From positions 124,001-188,000 of the forward strand of contig CAMVDX010000002.1 of assembly GCA_947166355.1 (NCBI GenBank): DNA of 64,000 bases, given 5' to 3'. Origin of the DNA: an uncultured Treponema sp. (GTDB lineage Bacteria > Spirochaetota > Spirochaetia > Treponematales > Treponemataceae). Of the stretch, positions 17,124-26,219 are shown piece after piece; positions within the stretch are counted from its first letter, which is position 1, and the number at the start of each line of letters is the position of its first letter. Position numbers and translations under genes: made by a program. The notes under the pieces are model-generated. The model saw only the letters and a list, made by a program, of their open reading frames with translations, was not told where the DNA came from and made no database searches.

Positions 17124-18028
17124 TTTTTATTCCTCCCTGTTTTGTAACTTTTTAGACTTTTTATACTTTCCGCGAGGTCTGCCTTGCGGACCGAAACCGA
17201 TTTAATTTTTGAAGTGGCACAGATTCTCTCCAGCACTTCTTTTGATGAAACATGATTTGAGTTGTAGCGTATTTTTATTCTGCCGTTTTCGACGGAATAA
17301 TTTTCAACTTCTAAATCTGAAATATCAGGCAACTGACCATCCAGCTCCACAAGGCTCTCTTCCATTGGAGCAAGCCTTTTATATAATTCTTCTTGTGAGC
17401 CGTAAAATGCAGCCTGACCATTAGTTAAGACTAATACTCTGTCTGCAATGGCAGAAATATCCTGCATGGAATGAGAACTTACAAGAATCGTTTTTCCGGC
17501 TAGTTTTTTTTCTTCTACCAGTTTGTAAAAGGCCGCCTTTCCGTTCTGATCCAGCCCTATGCAGGGTTCATCAAAAATGTACAAATCCGCATCACGCAAG
17601 AAAGTTAGTCCAAGCTCACAACGCCTTTTCTGCCCGAGAGAAAGCTGCTTTGCTTTTGAATTAAGAAATTCAAAAAAGCCCAGCCTTTCAGATAAATATT
17701 TAAGGCGCTGATCAAAATCCTTCTGCTTAATCTTATACATGATTTTGATTTCTTCGAGGCAATCAATTATTGAAAGATTTTCATCAAAGACCGGAATATC
17801 TGCAAAGAGAACAGAAATCCGCCTCGCCACTTCGCCACCCTTTTCAACAGGGTCGCGGCGGTCTGTTCTCACAAATCCGCTTTCCGGCAAGAGCAGTCCA
17901 GAAATCAATTTTAGAAATGTCGTTTTTCCCGCTCCCGATGCTCCGATAATTCCAAGTGTAATTCCACGGGGAATGTGCAGGTCGACATCATGCAGAACAA
18001 ACTTATTTACTTTTTCGAAGATAACCAT
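17120..18028 (-). CDS. Second ABC transporter ATP-binding protein
   Basis: 302 residues. Walker A is GASGAGKTT near residue 35, the signature LSLGQKRR, Walker B LYIFDEPCIGLD, and the switch motif SSHSMQDIS has serine-histidine in the expected place. The C-terminal third resembles that of the downstream ATPase, so the two are likely paralogues forming a heterodimer over the two permeases. It is the first gene of the operon. The 145-bp gap before it separates it from the kinase/regulator pair, whose direction is the same, and no strong terminator lies in that gap. Confidence 0.88.
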   Translation of the reverse strand: MVIFEKVNKFVLHDVDLHIPRGITLGIIGASGAGKTTFLKLISGLLLPESGFVRTDRRDPVEKGGEVARRISVLFADIPVFDENLSIIDCLEEIKIMYKIKQKDFDQRLKYLSERLGFFEFLNSKAKQLSLGQKRRCELGLTFLRDADLYIFDEPCIGLDQNGKAAFYKLVEEKKLAGKTILVSSHSMQDISAIADRVLVLTNGQAAFYGSQEELYKRLAPMEESLVELDGQLPDISDLEVENYSVENGRIKIRYNSNHVSSKEVLERICATSKIKSVSVRKADLAESIKSLKSYKTGRNKN

Positions 18029-18173
18029 TGCCTCTTAAAATCCTCTAAAAACAAAATACTCCTTGAACCACTCGGGCGCAAGGGGCTTGGGATAAACGAT
18101 ATACTGGCTGGGATAAAAAAACGCAGAAAGTCGGTAACGGCAATTTGAAAGAACTTTATATAATAAATAGTCT

Positions 18174-18932
18174 CTATTTCGGCACAAACATATTCACAAT
18201 AAAAAAGCCGTCCTCTTCGTAAAAGTCTGTCAGACCTCCATAGGACTCGACAATCTCTTTAATCTGACTTACCCCGAAACCGTGTTTCTCGCCATCGGCA
18301 GCAGTGTCGTCATCAAGCCCGGCTCGACCCCCGCCGATATTTTTCGTAGACCTCAGCTCCGGATTTACATCCAGCACAGATTTAGAAATCCGGTTTTTCA
18401 CACTGATAACATCGTAGCCTTTTTTCTCATAAACGCTGATAACGATTTCCTTGCGGTTTTCCTTTCGCGCCGCCTCAATCGCGTTATCAAACGCATTTGA
18501 AAAGACTGCCGAAAAATCAATTCCTTTCATCTTTTCAAACGCAGCTTTTCCAATATCAGCCTTAACATCAATTTCTTCCTGGCGGCAGATTTCAAGCTTA
18601 TCATTCAAAATGTGATTGAGCAGAGGATTTCCCGTTTCAACATAACTGCGAACGGCGTTCAATTTATCTAAAATTTCCGAAACATATTTTCTGGCATTTT
18701 CATAGTCTCCGCTGTTCATGTAAGAGACCATTACCATAAGGTGATTCCGCATGTCGTGCTTGAGCTTTCTGGTATTCTGATGCAGCTGCCTGATTTCTTC
18801 TTCCTGCCTTGAGATTTCTTCCATCTGCCATTTGTAAGAATCAAGCTCATATTTTAAATCTTTATTCTGGGCGGCAAGTTCGAGAAGCTTCTGCTCTAAT
18901 TCTTCAAGTTCTTTTTTCTTTTTTTTCATCAT
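18174..18932 (-). CDS. GHKL-type sensor histidine kinase, cytoplasmic
   Basis: 252 residues. Residues 1-60 are a lysine/glutamate-rich coiled coil with no membrane segment. The phospho-acceptor region is LKHDMRNHLMVMVSYMNSGD near residue 72, and the GHKL ATP-binding domain has the FSNAFDNAIEA N box and a GFGVSQIKEIVESYGG G2 box. This is the AgrC/ComD-like class usually paired with LytTR regulators. Here the usual N-terminal membrane sensor is missing, so the kinase must respond to an internal signal or a partner protein. It overlaps the response regulator gene by 4 bp. Confidence 0.88.
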   Translation of the reverse strand: MMKKKKKELEELEQKLLELAAQNKDLKYELDSYKWQMEEISRQEEEIRQLHQNTRKLKHDMRNHLMVMVSYMNSGDYENARKYVSEILDKLNAVRSYVETGNPLLNHILNDKLEICRQEEIDVKADIGKAAFEKMKGIDFSAVFSNAFDNAIEAARKENRKEIVISVYEKKGYDVISVKNRISKSVLDVNPELRSTKNIGGGRAGLDDDTAADGEKHGFGVSQIKEIVESYGGLTDFYEEDGFFIVNMFVPK

Positions 18933-19627
18933 CTTCTCATGAACCTTAAAATTGCTTTTTTTGCGGCATCCGAATATGATTTTCCGATTGGCAGAACTTC
19001 TCCGTTATCCAGCTCAAGTCCTTCTGTTTTTAAAATGCGCACATGTTCAAGATTTATCAGAAAGCCCTTGTGAATGCGCAGAAAGTCTCTGACTTTAAGT
19101 TCTTCTTCCACAGCCGTCATCGTTGAACGCATTTTGTATTCGCCGCTGCTCGTGTGAATTGCAAGATAATTTGCCTGACCTTCAAAATAAAGAATCTCAC
19201 TCTGAGCAAGATTTACCATCTGTGTGCCATTCTGAAAAACAAAGCGCTGCTGGCGCCCCTCAATTTCTTTTTCACAATCTGCAAGCACACTTCTCAATTC
19301 TTCTTTAAGAAACTTTTTTCTAACGAATGCAAAAGGATGATATTTAAAACTGTCATAAACAAGTTCATCGTGTGCAGTTACAAAAACAATAAGTGTATGG
19401 ACTTTTTCTGAAGTTAGAGCCGCCGCAACATCCATTCCACTCAAGCCCGGCATATCAATATCCAGAAGTACAATATCAGGCTGATTTTCTGCTCTGGCTT
19501 TAAGAAAAGAAATAAAAGTCTGTCCATCTGAGAAAGCAGATGTTTTATGCAGAGGAAACTCTTTTTGAATAAATGCAATAATTTCTTCCTGAATTTTTAT
19601 TTCGTCATCACAAACTGCAATGTGCAT
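18929..19627 (-). CDS. LytTR-family response regulator
   Basis: 232 residues. The N-terminal receiver domain (residues 1-120) has the acidic pair in VCDDE and the phospho-acceptor aspartate in VLLDIDMPG. The C-terminal LytTR DNA-binding domain (about 135-230) has EILYFEGQANYLAIHT, FLRIHKGFLINLEHV and a late LPIGKSYSDAAKKAIL segment. It is the first gene of the pair with the GHKL kinase. The ABC exporter operon immediately downstream on the same strand is the natural candidate target, as in many LytTR systems. Confidence 0.9.
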   Translation of the reverse strand: MHIAVCDDEIKIQEEIIAFIQKEFPLHKTSAFSDGQTFISFLKARAENQPDIVLLDIDMPGLSGMDVAAALTSEKVHTLIVFVTAHDELVYDSFKYHPFAFVRKKFLKEELRSVLADCEKEIEGRQQRFVFQNGTQMVNLAQSEILYFEGQANYLAIHTSSGEYKMRSTMTAVEEELKVRDFLRIHKGFLINLEHVRILKTEGLELDNGEVLPIGKSYSDAAKKAILRFMRR

Positions 19628-19815
19628 GAGCGCTAAACTCCGTTTTTATTGATAACTATAATGTAAATGTTTTTGAAGTTTAAGGCAACTTTTAGTAAGT
19701 AACTTTGGCAGGCAATTTTTAAGCAGGCAACTTTTACCAGACAATTTTCAAAGAGATATCGTTTGAAAAAAAACATGATAGAACACAATTTTTATTTGTG
19801 ATATATTTCTCCATT

Positions 19816-20769
19816 ATGAAAATTCAAAATCAGAAAGCGTTCGGATATCTTCTTGCAGCTTTGTCAGTTTTTTTCTGGGGAATTACCTTTGTTTGTACAA
19901 AATATCTTTTAAGAGATTTTACTTCACTGGAAATACTCTTTTTTCGTTTTATAGCAGCTTATTCAGGACTCTGGTTGCTTCGGCCTAAGTTTGAAAAAAT
20001 AGCAGCCCGTGATAATATTCTTTTTGCCCTTGCCGGACTTACAGGAGTTGTTCTTTATCAGCTCACAGAAAATATTGCAATTCATTTTACAAATGCATCA
20101 AATGTAAGTGTAATTGTAAGTATTTGTCCTCTTTTTACGGCCATAATCACTCAGATTTTTCTAAAGGAAAAACATCTTTCGCTCTGGTTTATAATTGGAT
20201 TTATAATTTCTATTACAGGGGTTACCCTTGTCTGTTTAAATGGTAATACTACTTTGGAATTTAATCCAAAGGGAGATTTTCTGGCGCTGCTTTCCGGTAT
20301 TTGCTGGGGATTTTATTCAATGTTGATTTCAATTATCAATAAAAAGAATTATGATCCAGTCTGTTCAACCCGCAGAATCTTTTTCTTTTCTGTAGTAATT
20401 ATGATTCCACTTTCTTTTGCAGGATGGCTGCTTTCTTCTGGAATGATTTGCGGGAACGCAGAAAACTCAGAGTTCATACAATCATTCTATTTTTCATTTA
20501 ATAAGACAATTAATGCGGCACGCTTTTCGAATCCGTTAAACTGGCTTTATCTTTTGTTTTTGGGAGTGATTGCTAACGGCTTCTGTTTTGCAATGTGGAA
20601 TAAGGCCTGCAAGATTGCGGGCACAGTAAAGGTTAGCTGTGGACTTTATCTGATTCCTGTAGTAACAATTATTTTTGCCTTTTTTACTCTTGGCGAAAAA
20701 ATTACCCTGCTTGGTGCAATAGGAGCGCTTGTTACAATAGCAGGGCTTTTTATCAGTGAAAGAAAATAG
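19816..20769 (+). CDS. EamA/DMT-family transporter
   Basis: 317 residues from ATG 19816 with ten hydrophobic segments in two EamA repeats. The LAALSVFFWGITFVCTKYLL and FLALLSGICWGFYSMLISII openings mark the two halves, and LGEKITLLGAIGALVTIAGLF ends the second. Drug/metabolite transporters of this type export amino acids or other small metabolites. A -10 TATATT at 19802-19807 lies 8 bases before the ATG with no ribosome-binding site, so the mRNA may be leaderless. The gene is single and convergent with the HD-GYP gene. Confidence 0.88.
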   Translation: MKIQNQKAFGYLLAALSVFFWGITFVCTKYLLRDFTSLEILFFRFIAAYSGLWLLRPKFEKIAARDNILFALAGLTGVVLYQLTENIAIHFTNASNVSVIVSICPLFTAIITQIFLKEKHLSLWFIIGFIISITGVTLVCLNGNTTLEFNPKGDFLALLSGICWGFYSMLISIINKKNYDPVCSTRRIFFFSVVIMIPLSFAGWLLSSGMICGNAENSEFIQSFYFSFNKTINAARFSNPLNWLYLLFLGVIANGFCFAMWNKACKIAGTVKVSCGLYLIPVVTIIFAFFTLGEKITLLGAIGALVTIAGLFISERK

Positions 20770-20811
20770 CAAAAGAAAAAAACGAAAACATGTAGCGAAA
20801 TAAAATAGATT

Positions 20812-22503
20812 TTATTGTTTTGAATAATATTCTTCCATTTTCGGACGGGCAGCAATGTAATATTTTTCCAGCTGCTTGTCAAAATGTTTTCCGAAGCTTT
20901 CCATCATAATTGCATCAGCCTTTTCAAAGCTCATTGCATCCTTATAAACTCGCTTACTTACAAGTGCGTCATAAACATCTGCTACAGCCATTATGCGGGC
21001 TTCAAGAGGAATCTCTTCGCCTTTGAGTCCTTCCGGATATCCCGAGCCGTCCCAGCGTTCGTGATGGTAGTGGGCAACATTTTCGGCAAGCTTATGGAAT
21101 GCCATGTCATCAGTTCCCTTTAGAATTTCATGAACAATTCGTGCACCTTCAGCAGCATGGGTTTTCATAATTTCAAATTCTTCGTCTGTAAACTTGCCGG
21201 GCTTGCGCAGAATTGCATCATCTACGGCGATTTTTCCAAGGTCATGCATTGGAGCCGCTTTTATAATATTATGGCAGAAATCAGCAGAAAGCTTCAGACT
21301 ATTATCGCTTTTATCCTTTTGAATTTCGGTAATAAGAATTTCTACAACTTTACTTGTTCTCTTAACATGACCACCCGTAGAATTGTCACGACTTTCAACC
21401 ATAGTTGCCATACTAAGAATCAGGTTATTGTGCATTTCTATAATATGCTCAGTTTTTTTATTAACTTCGTCCCGCAGATTATCATTGTACTGGTTAAGAA
21501 GACCAATATATTTCTGATCTTTTGTATCATCCTGCATGTAAAGAATGTAGCCGCGGTTTACCCGACCATCGTTAAGCTTGCTTATATCAATCTGGAAAAT
21601 CTGATCCTTAAATTCCTTAAAGAATGTATTCTTTTTAGGATTGATAATATATTCGCGCACATTTGTAATAAGATCTTGATTAAGCCCCGGATTAGCAAGA
21701 ATAGAGTCATCAACCTTTAATTCGCTAAGCTCAGGAAAAATCTCTTTTGCGATTTTATTGCTTCCAAGATAATGAAAGCTGTCGTCCAGAGAGACAAAGC
21801 CGGTTTTGCCGTTGAAAGCAATTGTTTCAATTACAGTTTCTGTTACATCATAAAGAACAATTCTGCGGCTAATCATAATCAATACAGTTTCGCTTAGAAC
21901 ATAAGATAAAGGCATCAAATCGACTTTAAGATGTAATAAACGTCCCAAAAAGAAAGTGATTACAGGAATGGATTCACAGGCAACCATGTAACGCAAATTA
22001 TGACGGGATACATCATTTTTTTTGCGGAAGGCATAAAAAGTTGCAGCGAATGTTATCATCATGTAAATGAACATTTGAAGATAATATAAGGTATGCAGAA
22101 ATCCATAGCTTTTATGTACAATCAGCTGCTCTCCAATTAATTCCGCAGAAATATCTTTGTAAAAAATCGGCAGGGAACCAATTGAAAGGGCGCAAAGAAA
22201 GAAAAAAGACGAAACAGAAAGTAAAATAATTCTGATTGATTTTCTTAAATTCAGATTACAGAGATTAAAAATCGCATACATTATAAAAACATGAACATAA
22301 ATTCCGAGATAAGAAATCTTTATGCCAATGATTGATTCCTGAAGTGTTTTAGATGCCGCAAATATATAATAACCAAGATTTATAATAGGAATAAAGGCAA
22401 AAATCAGCGTGAGAAAAACTGAAAACCTTTTTCTCCAGATGCCTGCATAAATTCCAGTCGTCAAAATCGAAAGAATAAATAGAATTGCATAGTAAACTTT
22501 CAT
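20812..22503 (-). CDS. HD-GYP cyclic-di-GMP phosphodiesterase with 7-TM sensor region
   Basis: 563 residues. The first 230 hold seven hydrophobic segments like the histidine-kinase N-terminal 7TM sensor. A PAS-like stretch follows, then a coiled coil and an HD-GYP domain from about residue 345. The catalytic residues are intact: TGGHVKRTS, AAPMHDLGKI, THAAEGARIV and HHERWDGSGYPEGL. The reaction is hydrolysis of cyclic-di-GMP at the inner face of the membrane. TATACT lies just before the ATG (minus strand). It is monocistronic. Confidence 0.92.
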   Translation of the reverse strand: MKVYYAILFILSILTTGIYAGIWRKRFSVFLTLIFAFIPIINLGYYIFAASKTLQESIIGIKISYLGIYVHVFIMYAIFNLCNLNLRKSIRIILLSVSSFFFLCALSIGSLPIFYKDISAELIGEQLIVHKSYGFLHTLYYLQMFIYMMITFAATFYAFRKKNDVSRHNLRYMVACESIPVITFFLGRLLHLKVDLMPLSYVLSETVLIMISRRIVLYDVTETVIETIAFNGKTGFVSLDDSFHYLGSNKIAKEIFPELSELKVDDSILANPGLNQDLITNVREYIINPKKNTFFKEFKDQIFQIDISKLNDGRVNRGYILYMQDDTKDQKYIGLLNQYNDNLRDEVNKKTEHIIEMHNNLILSMATMVESRDNSTGGHVKRTSKVVEILITEIQKDKSDNSLKLSADFCHNIIKAAPMHDLGKIAVDDAILRKPGKFTDEEFEIMKTHAAEGARIVHEILKGTDDMAFHKLAENVAHYHHERWDGSGYPEGLKGEEIPLEARIMAVADVYDALVSKRVYKDAMSFEKADAIMMESFGKHFDKQLEKYYIAARPKMEEYYSKQ

Positions 22504-22562
22504 AATAGTATAACACTCCAGAAAAGAGTTTTTATTCCCTTAATCACGTTTTATCGGATTTT

Positions 22563-23480
22563 TTATCGCATTAAGGAACGGAAAAACGCACATTCATCAT
22601 CATTGCATTTTACGGCTTCGGGCAGTTTCGGGTCGCAGTGGAAAACATGCCAGAGCGGCTTTTCTGCTGTACCATAACAGTGAAACTCATGAGGTACACC
22701 GGCGGCTTCAAGAGACCTTTTCATAAGGTCAGCATCCTCTTTCAAAAAATCTCCTTCGCAGGTCATTACAAAAGCCGGCGGAAAATCCTTTGAAACATGA
22801 GCGGCAGAATTAATCATCTCAATTTCTTCCGGCGTACCCTTGTTAGGAAGCAGCCCGCTGCGAAGCAATTTAAACTTTGGCTCAGCTTCATCAAGCCTGT
22901 ATTTACCGCAGTTCAGCGCAACGCCGCGCAGGGTAAAAGGCTTTTCCTTTATAAAATCAAACTGCTTGCCAAATTCCTTATTTGTAATTGCGTCGGTATA
23001 AAGCGAAAGCAGGTGCCCTCCCGCAGAATCGCCGACAGCAAAAAAGTTAGAAGTATCAAAACCATATTGTTCAGCATTATTACAGGCCCACTGAAAAACA
23101 GCCTCGGTATCCTGCATGGAAGAAGGAAATTTAGCTTCCGGCGCAAGCCTGTACGAATAATTAATAACCGCAAATCCGCGCTGAGCAAGTCTCATGCAGT
23201 AAAACTGATATTTTGTTTTGTCTCCATAAATCCAGGCTCCACCGTGAACACTCACAATCACCGGCAGCTTTTTGAGCGAGCCGTCTGCTTCTACCGCAGC
23301 CTTAGGTCGGTAAACATCAAGCAGCTGCCATTTACGCAGCCGGGTATCATTTCCGTAGAGAATATCATCATAACGCTTAATATCAGCCGGAGTAGTCTGA
23401 CCGGCATCGCGCTTTTTGTCAAATGAGCCGTAATCGTGTCTGATTTTTCTTGATGCTATAAATTGTATGAGTGTTGCCAT
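22563..23480 (-). CDS. Alpha/beta hydrolase (HSL/esterase-lipase family)
   Basis: 305 residues. The oxyanion-hole motif is HGGAWIYGDK near residue 80 and the nucleophile elbow is VGDSAGGHLL near residue 150. A DFLKEDADLMKRSLEAAG segment supplies the acid, and the late WHVFH gives a candidate catalytic histidine. No signal peptide is present, so it is cytosolic. The family hydrolyses short-chain esters, including acetyl groups of xylan or sugars. A GAGAGG ribosome-binding site precedes ATG 23480, and overlapping TATAAT-like sequences at about 23492-23508 serve this gene and the divergent Nudix gene. Confidence 0.88.
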   Translation of the reverse strand: MATLIQFIASRKIRHDYGSFDKKRDAGQTTPADIKRYDDILYGNDTRLRKWQLLDVYRPKAAVEADGSLKKLPVIVSVHGGAWIYGDKTKYQFYCMRLAQRGFAVINYSYRLAPEAKFPSSMQDTEAVFQWACNNAEQYGFDTSNFFAVGDSAGGHLLSLYTDAITNKEFGKQFDFIKEKPFTLRGVALNCGKYRLDEAEPKFKLLRSGLLPNKGTPEEIEMINSAAHVSKDFPPAFVMTCEGDFLKEDADLMKRSLEAAGVPHEFHCYGTAEKPLWHVFHCDPKLPEAVKCNDDECAFFRSLMR

Positions 23481-23540
23481 AAATCCTCTCGTATATTATA
23501 TATAATTATAACACAAACTCAGAGGAATTCCAAAAAAAAT

Positions 23541-24134
23541 ATGAAGACCTTAATTAATACTACACTCTGTTATATAGAAAAAGACGGCTGCTATCTCATG
23601 CTGCACCGCACCAAAAAAGAACACGATTATAATAAAGATAAATGGATAGGAATCGGCGGCAAGTTTGAAAACGGCGAGTCTCCGGAAGATTGTGCCGTGC
23701 GAGAAGTCCGCGAGGAAACTGGCCTTGTCATACAGCCGGCAGAGCTGGAATACTGCGGAATTGTTACGTTTGTTGATGTAAGTAATATAGGTGAGGGGGA
23801 AAGCCTTCCCCCTGGCCTCAGCCCGCAGGCGGTCTTCGGCACACCCCTATCTCCTAGGGGGGAACCCCCTAAAACCCCCGGCATATATACCGAGTTCATG
23901 CACGTTTTCCGCGCCCGCAAATTCAGCGGAGTTCTCAACGCCGCCTGCGACGAAGGCGAACTTGAATGGGTTCCGATTACAAAGCTTAAAGAACTTCCGC
24001 ACTGGCAGGCCGACGAAATCTTTTACGACTTTCTCGCTCAGAACCACCCGTTCTTCTCACTCAAGTGCATCTATAAAGATAACAAATTGATTCAAACTTA
24101 TCTGGCCGGCAAGCCCTACAATCACTGGAATTAA
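23541..24134 (+). CDS. Nudix hydrolase (MutT/8-oxo-dGTP-like) carrying an in-frame repeat insertion
   Basis: 197 residues from ATG 23541 (AGAGGA upstream; the frame extends upstream to 23463 without a ribosome-binding site). The Nudix box is GGKFENGESPEDCAVREVRE then ETGL at about residues 35-58, preceded by the LMLHRTKKEHDYNKDKWIG segment typical of 8-oxo-dGTP diphosphatases. Residues of about 84-113 are rich in Pro/Gly and come from a GC-rich repeat at 23790-23880. The conserved fold resumes with GIYTEFMHVF. The family is normally around 155-165 residues. The frame is uninterrupted, so the protein may still fold with an extended loop. Confidence 0.85.
   Translation: MKTLINTTLCYIEKDGCYLMLHRTKKEHDYNKDKWIGIGGKFENGESPEDCAVREVREETGLVIQPAELEYCGIVTFVDVSNIGEGESLPPGLSPQAVFGTPLSPRGEPPKTPGIYTEFMHVFRARKFSGVLNAACDEGELEWVPITKLKELPHWQADEIFYDFLAQNHPFFSLKCIYKDNKLIQTYLAGKPYNHWN
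23790..23880. repeat. GC-rich repeat inserted inside the Nudix coding sequence
   Basis: The segment starting GAGGGGGAAAGCCTTCCCCC, followed by CCCGCAGGCGGTCTTC, closely parallels the intergenic element at 40603-40680 (GAGGGGGAAGTCTCCCCC, then CCCGCAAGCGGTTTTC). It is about 91 bp and preserves the reading frame. GGGGGAAAGCCTTCCCCC and CTAGGGGGGAACCCCCTA are self-complementary and would form hairpins in the mRNA. Confidence 0.7.
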
Positions 24135-24180
24135 TTAAGAATTAAGAATTATGAATTATGAATTATGAATTATGAATTAA
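24133..24180. repeat. Short AT-rich tandem repeat (gaattat heptamer)
   Basis: Between the Nudix stop and the pgi promoter, AAGAATT and GAATTAT units are repeated about six times head to tail (24136-24177). This is a low-complexity spacer of a kind often found at repeat boundaries. No gene is present. Confidence 0.7.
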
Positions 24181-24248
24181 TCCGACTGATTGTCTCATAG
24201 CTTGTAATCTACTATAATAGATTAATTATTTTTAATTGAGGTAATAAT

Positions 24249-25832
24249 ATGGTAACTTGGTCTAATGCAGACTCACTTTCTTCATGGAAGAAGCTTCAGT
24301 CTCTTAAAGGTATGGTTTCTGTTGCAGATGAACTTTCTGGTTCAGGTGCTTCAGACAGAATTGCAAAATATTCTATTCCTATGGGCGGGGAACTTACTTA
24401 TAATTTTGCTGCAAAACAGGTTAATGAGCAGATTCTTAAAACTCTCGCTGAACTTGCAGAAGAGCAGCAGCTTGTAGAAAAATATCAGGAGCTTTTGGAC
24501 GGTGCTGTAATCAACACTGGAGAAAAGCGCATGGTTTTGCATCAGCTTACACGCGGTCAGCTCGGAAAAGACGTTATGGCAGACGGCGTAAACAAGCGCG
24601 AATTCTACATAAACGAAGTTCGCCGCATTGCTGAGTTTGCAGACAAGGTTCACTCAGGCGAGCTCAAGAACGAAAAGGGCGAAAAATATACAACAGTATG
24701 TCAGATCGGTATCGGCGGTTCAGACCTCGGTCCTCGCGCTATGTACCTTGCTCTCGAAAACTGGGCAAAGAAAAACAACACCTTCAAAATGGAAGCTCAC
24801 TTCATCTCTAACGTAGACCCTGATGATGCTGCAAGTGTTGTTAAGTCTCTCGACATTTCAAAGACAATCTTCATTCTTGTTTCAAAATCTGGAACAACAC
24901 TCGAAACTCTTACAAACGAATCTTTCGTAAAAGAGTTCATTAAAAAGGCTGGCTGTGATGCAAGCAAGCACATGATTGCTGTAACATCTGAAACTTCACC
25001 TCTCGCTCACAACCCAGACTACATGGCTGCTTTCTATATGGACGATTATATTGGTGGCCGCTATTCTTCAACTTCTGGTGTAGGCGGAGCTGTGCTTTCA
25101 CTTGCATTCGGACCAAAGGTATTCCAGGAATTCCTCGACGGTGCCGCAGAAGAAGATAAACTTTGTCTCAACAAAGACATCACAAAGAACGCAGCTCTTA
25201 TGGACGCTCTCATCGGTGTTTACGAGCGCAATGTTCAGGGCTATCCTGCAACAGCAATTCTTCCATACAGCCAGGCATTGAGCCGTTTCCCGGCTCACCT
25301 TCAGCAGCTTGATATGGAATCAAATGGTAAATCAGTAAACCGCGACGGAAAGCCTCTCGGCTATGTAACAGGTCCTGTAATTTTTGGAGAACCTGGAACA
25401 AACGGTCAGCACTCATTTTATCAGCTCCTTCACCAGGGAACTGATATTATTCCTCTCCAGTTCATCGCCTTCCGTGAGAACCAGACTGGCGAAGATGTTG
25501 TAATTGAAGATTCTACAAGCCAGGTTAAACTCTGCGCAAACGTAACTGCTCAGATTGTTGCCTTCGCTTGTGGTAAATCAGACGAGAATCCAAACAAGGC
25601 ATTTGCCGGCGGTCGTCCATCAAGCCTGATTTACGGCGCACAGCTTAATCCAAAGAGCCTCGGAGCTTTGCTCGCTCACTACGAGAATAAGGTTATGTTC
25701 CAGGGCTTTGTATGGAATATCAACAGTTTCGATCAAGAGGGAGTACAATTAGGTAAAAAGTTAGCAAAGGCTGTATTAAGTGGAAATACAGATGGAGCTC
25801 TGGCAGCTTATTCTAAACTGTTGATAAAGTAA
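24249..25832 (+). CDS. pgi: Glucose-6-phosphate isomerase
   Basis: 527 residues. It converts glucose-6-phosphate to fructose-6-phosphate in glycolysis. Visible motifs are GIGGSDLGPRAMYLAL, the phosphate-binding VSKSGTTLETL, GGRYSSTSGVGG (in place of the more usual GGRFSVWS), EPGTNGQHSFYQLLHQGTD with the catalytic residues, and NSFDQEGVQLGKKLA near the C-terminus. GAGG precedes the ATG by 7 bases and TATAAT lies at about 24214. The second half uses C-ending codons heavily, suggesting high expression. A near-copy of the NSFDQ-coding bases recurs right after the stop (25832-25851). Confidence 0.96.
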   Translation: MVTWSNADSLSSWKKLQSLKGMVSVADELSGSGASDRIAKYSIPMGGELTYNFAAKQVNEQILKTLAELAEEQQLVEKYQELLDGAVINTGEKRMVLHQLTRGQLGKDVMADGVNKREFYINEVRRIAEFADKVHSGELKNEKGEKYTTVCQIGIGGSDLGPRAMYLALENWAKKNNTFKMEAHFISNVDPDDAASVVKSLDISKTIFILVSKSGTTLETLTNESFVKEFIKKAGCDASKHMIAVTSETSPLAHNPDYMAAFYMDDYIGGRYSSTSGVGGAVLSLAFGPKVFQEFLDGAAEEDKLCLNKDITKNAALMDALIGVYERNVQGYPATAILPYSQALSRFPAHLQQLDMESNGKSVNRDGKPLGYVTGPVIFGEPGTNGQHSFYQLLHQGTDIIPLQFIAFRENQTGEDVVIEDSTSQVKLCANVTAQIVAFACGKSDENPNKAFAGGRPSSLIYGAQLNPKSLGALLAHYENKVMFQGFVWNINSFDQEGVQLGKKLAKAVLSGNTDGALAAYSKLLIK

Positions 25833-26160
25833 ACAGTTTCGACCAAGATGGCGGGTGGATGATTTATTCAGCCACCCGACAAACAAGTTTGTCAAGGCTT
25901 TAAGCGAAGCGTGCCTTGACGAACTCGTACGCTGGTCTTTTGATTAAGTAGATTGCCACATCTCGTCATTGCGAGCCGCAGGCGAAGCAATCCACAATGT
26001 TGAGACCTCTCACATTATAGATTGCCACATCTCGTCATTGCGAGCCGCAGGCGAAGCAATCCATAATGTTGAGATCTCTCTCATTATAGATTGCCGCATC
26101 GCTTTTCGCGTCTCGCAATGACACCCCCCCTGCTCCCCCTGTCATTCATTATTTTAATTT
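25833..26160. repeat. Composite repeat region between pgi and the HD-GYP operon
   Basis: No gene lies in this stretch. It holds, in order: a 20-bp near-copy of a pgi 3' segment; a CGGGTGG/CCACCCG hairpin (25852-25878); a GTCAAGGC/GCCTTGAC element (25891-25920) shared with 34784-34813; and two direct copies of about 72 bp (25957-26028 and 26029-26100), each with ATTGCCACATCTCGTCATTG and GAAGCAATCC, plus a partial third. The last type is the CGTCATTGCGAG family, also at 63604-63735. Confidence 0.75.
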
Positions 26161-26219
26161 TCTTTATCGATTAGCCTTTTAGTGGTATAATTAAAAAGTT
26201 ACTATTTACGAGGCTTTTT

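Noticed and set aside
25957..26130. Regularly spaced direct repeats resembling a CRISPR array
   Set aside because: Only two full copies and a partial one, each about 72 bp with no unique spacers, of the CGTCATTGCGAG repeat family; no cas genes are present.
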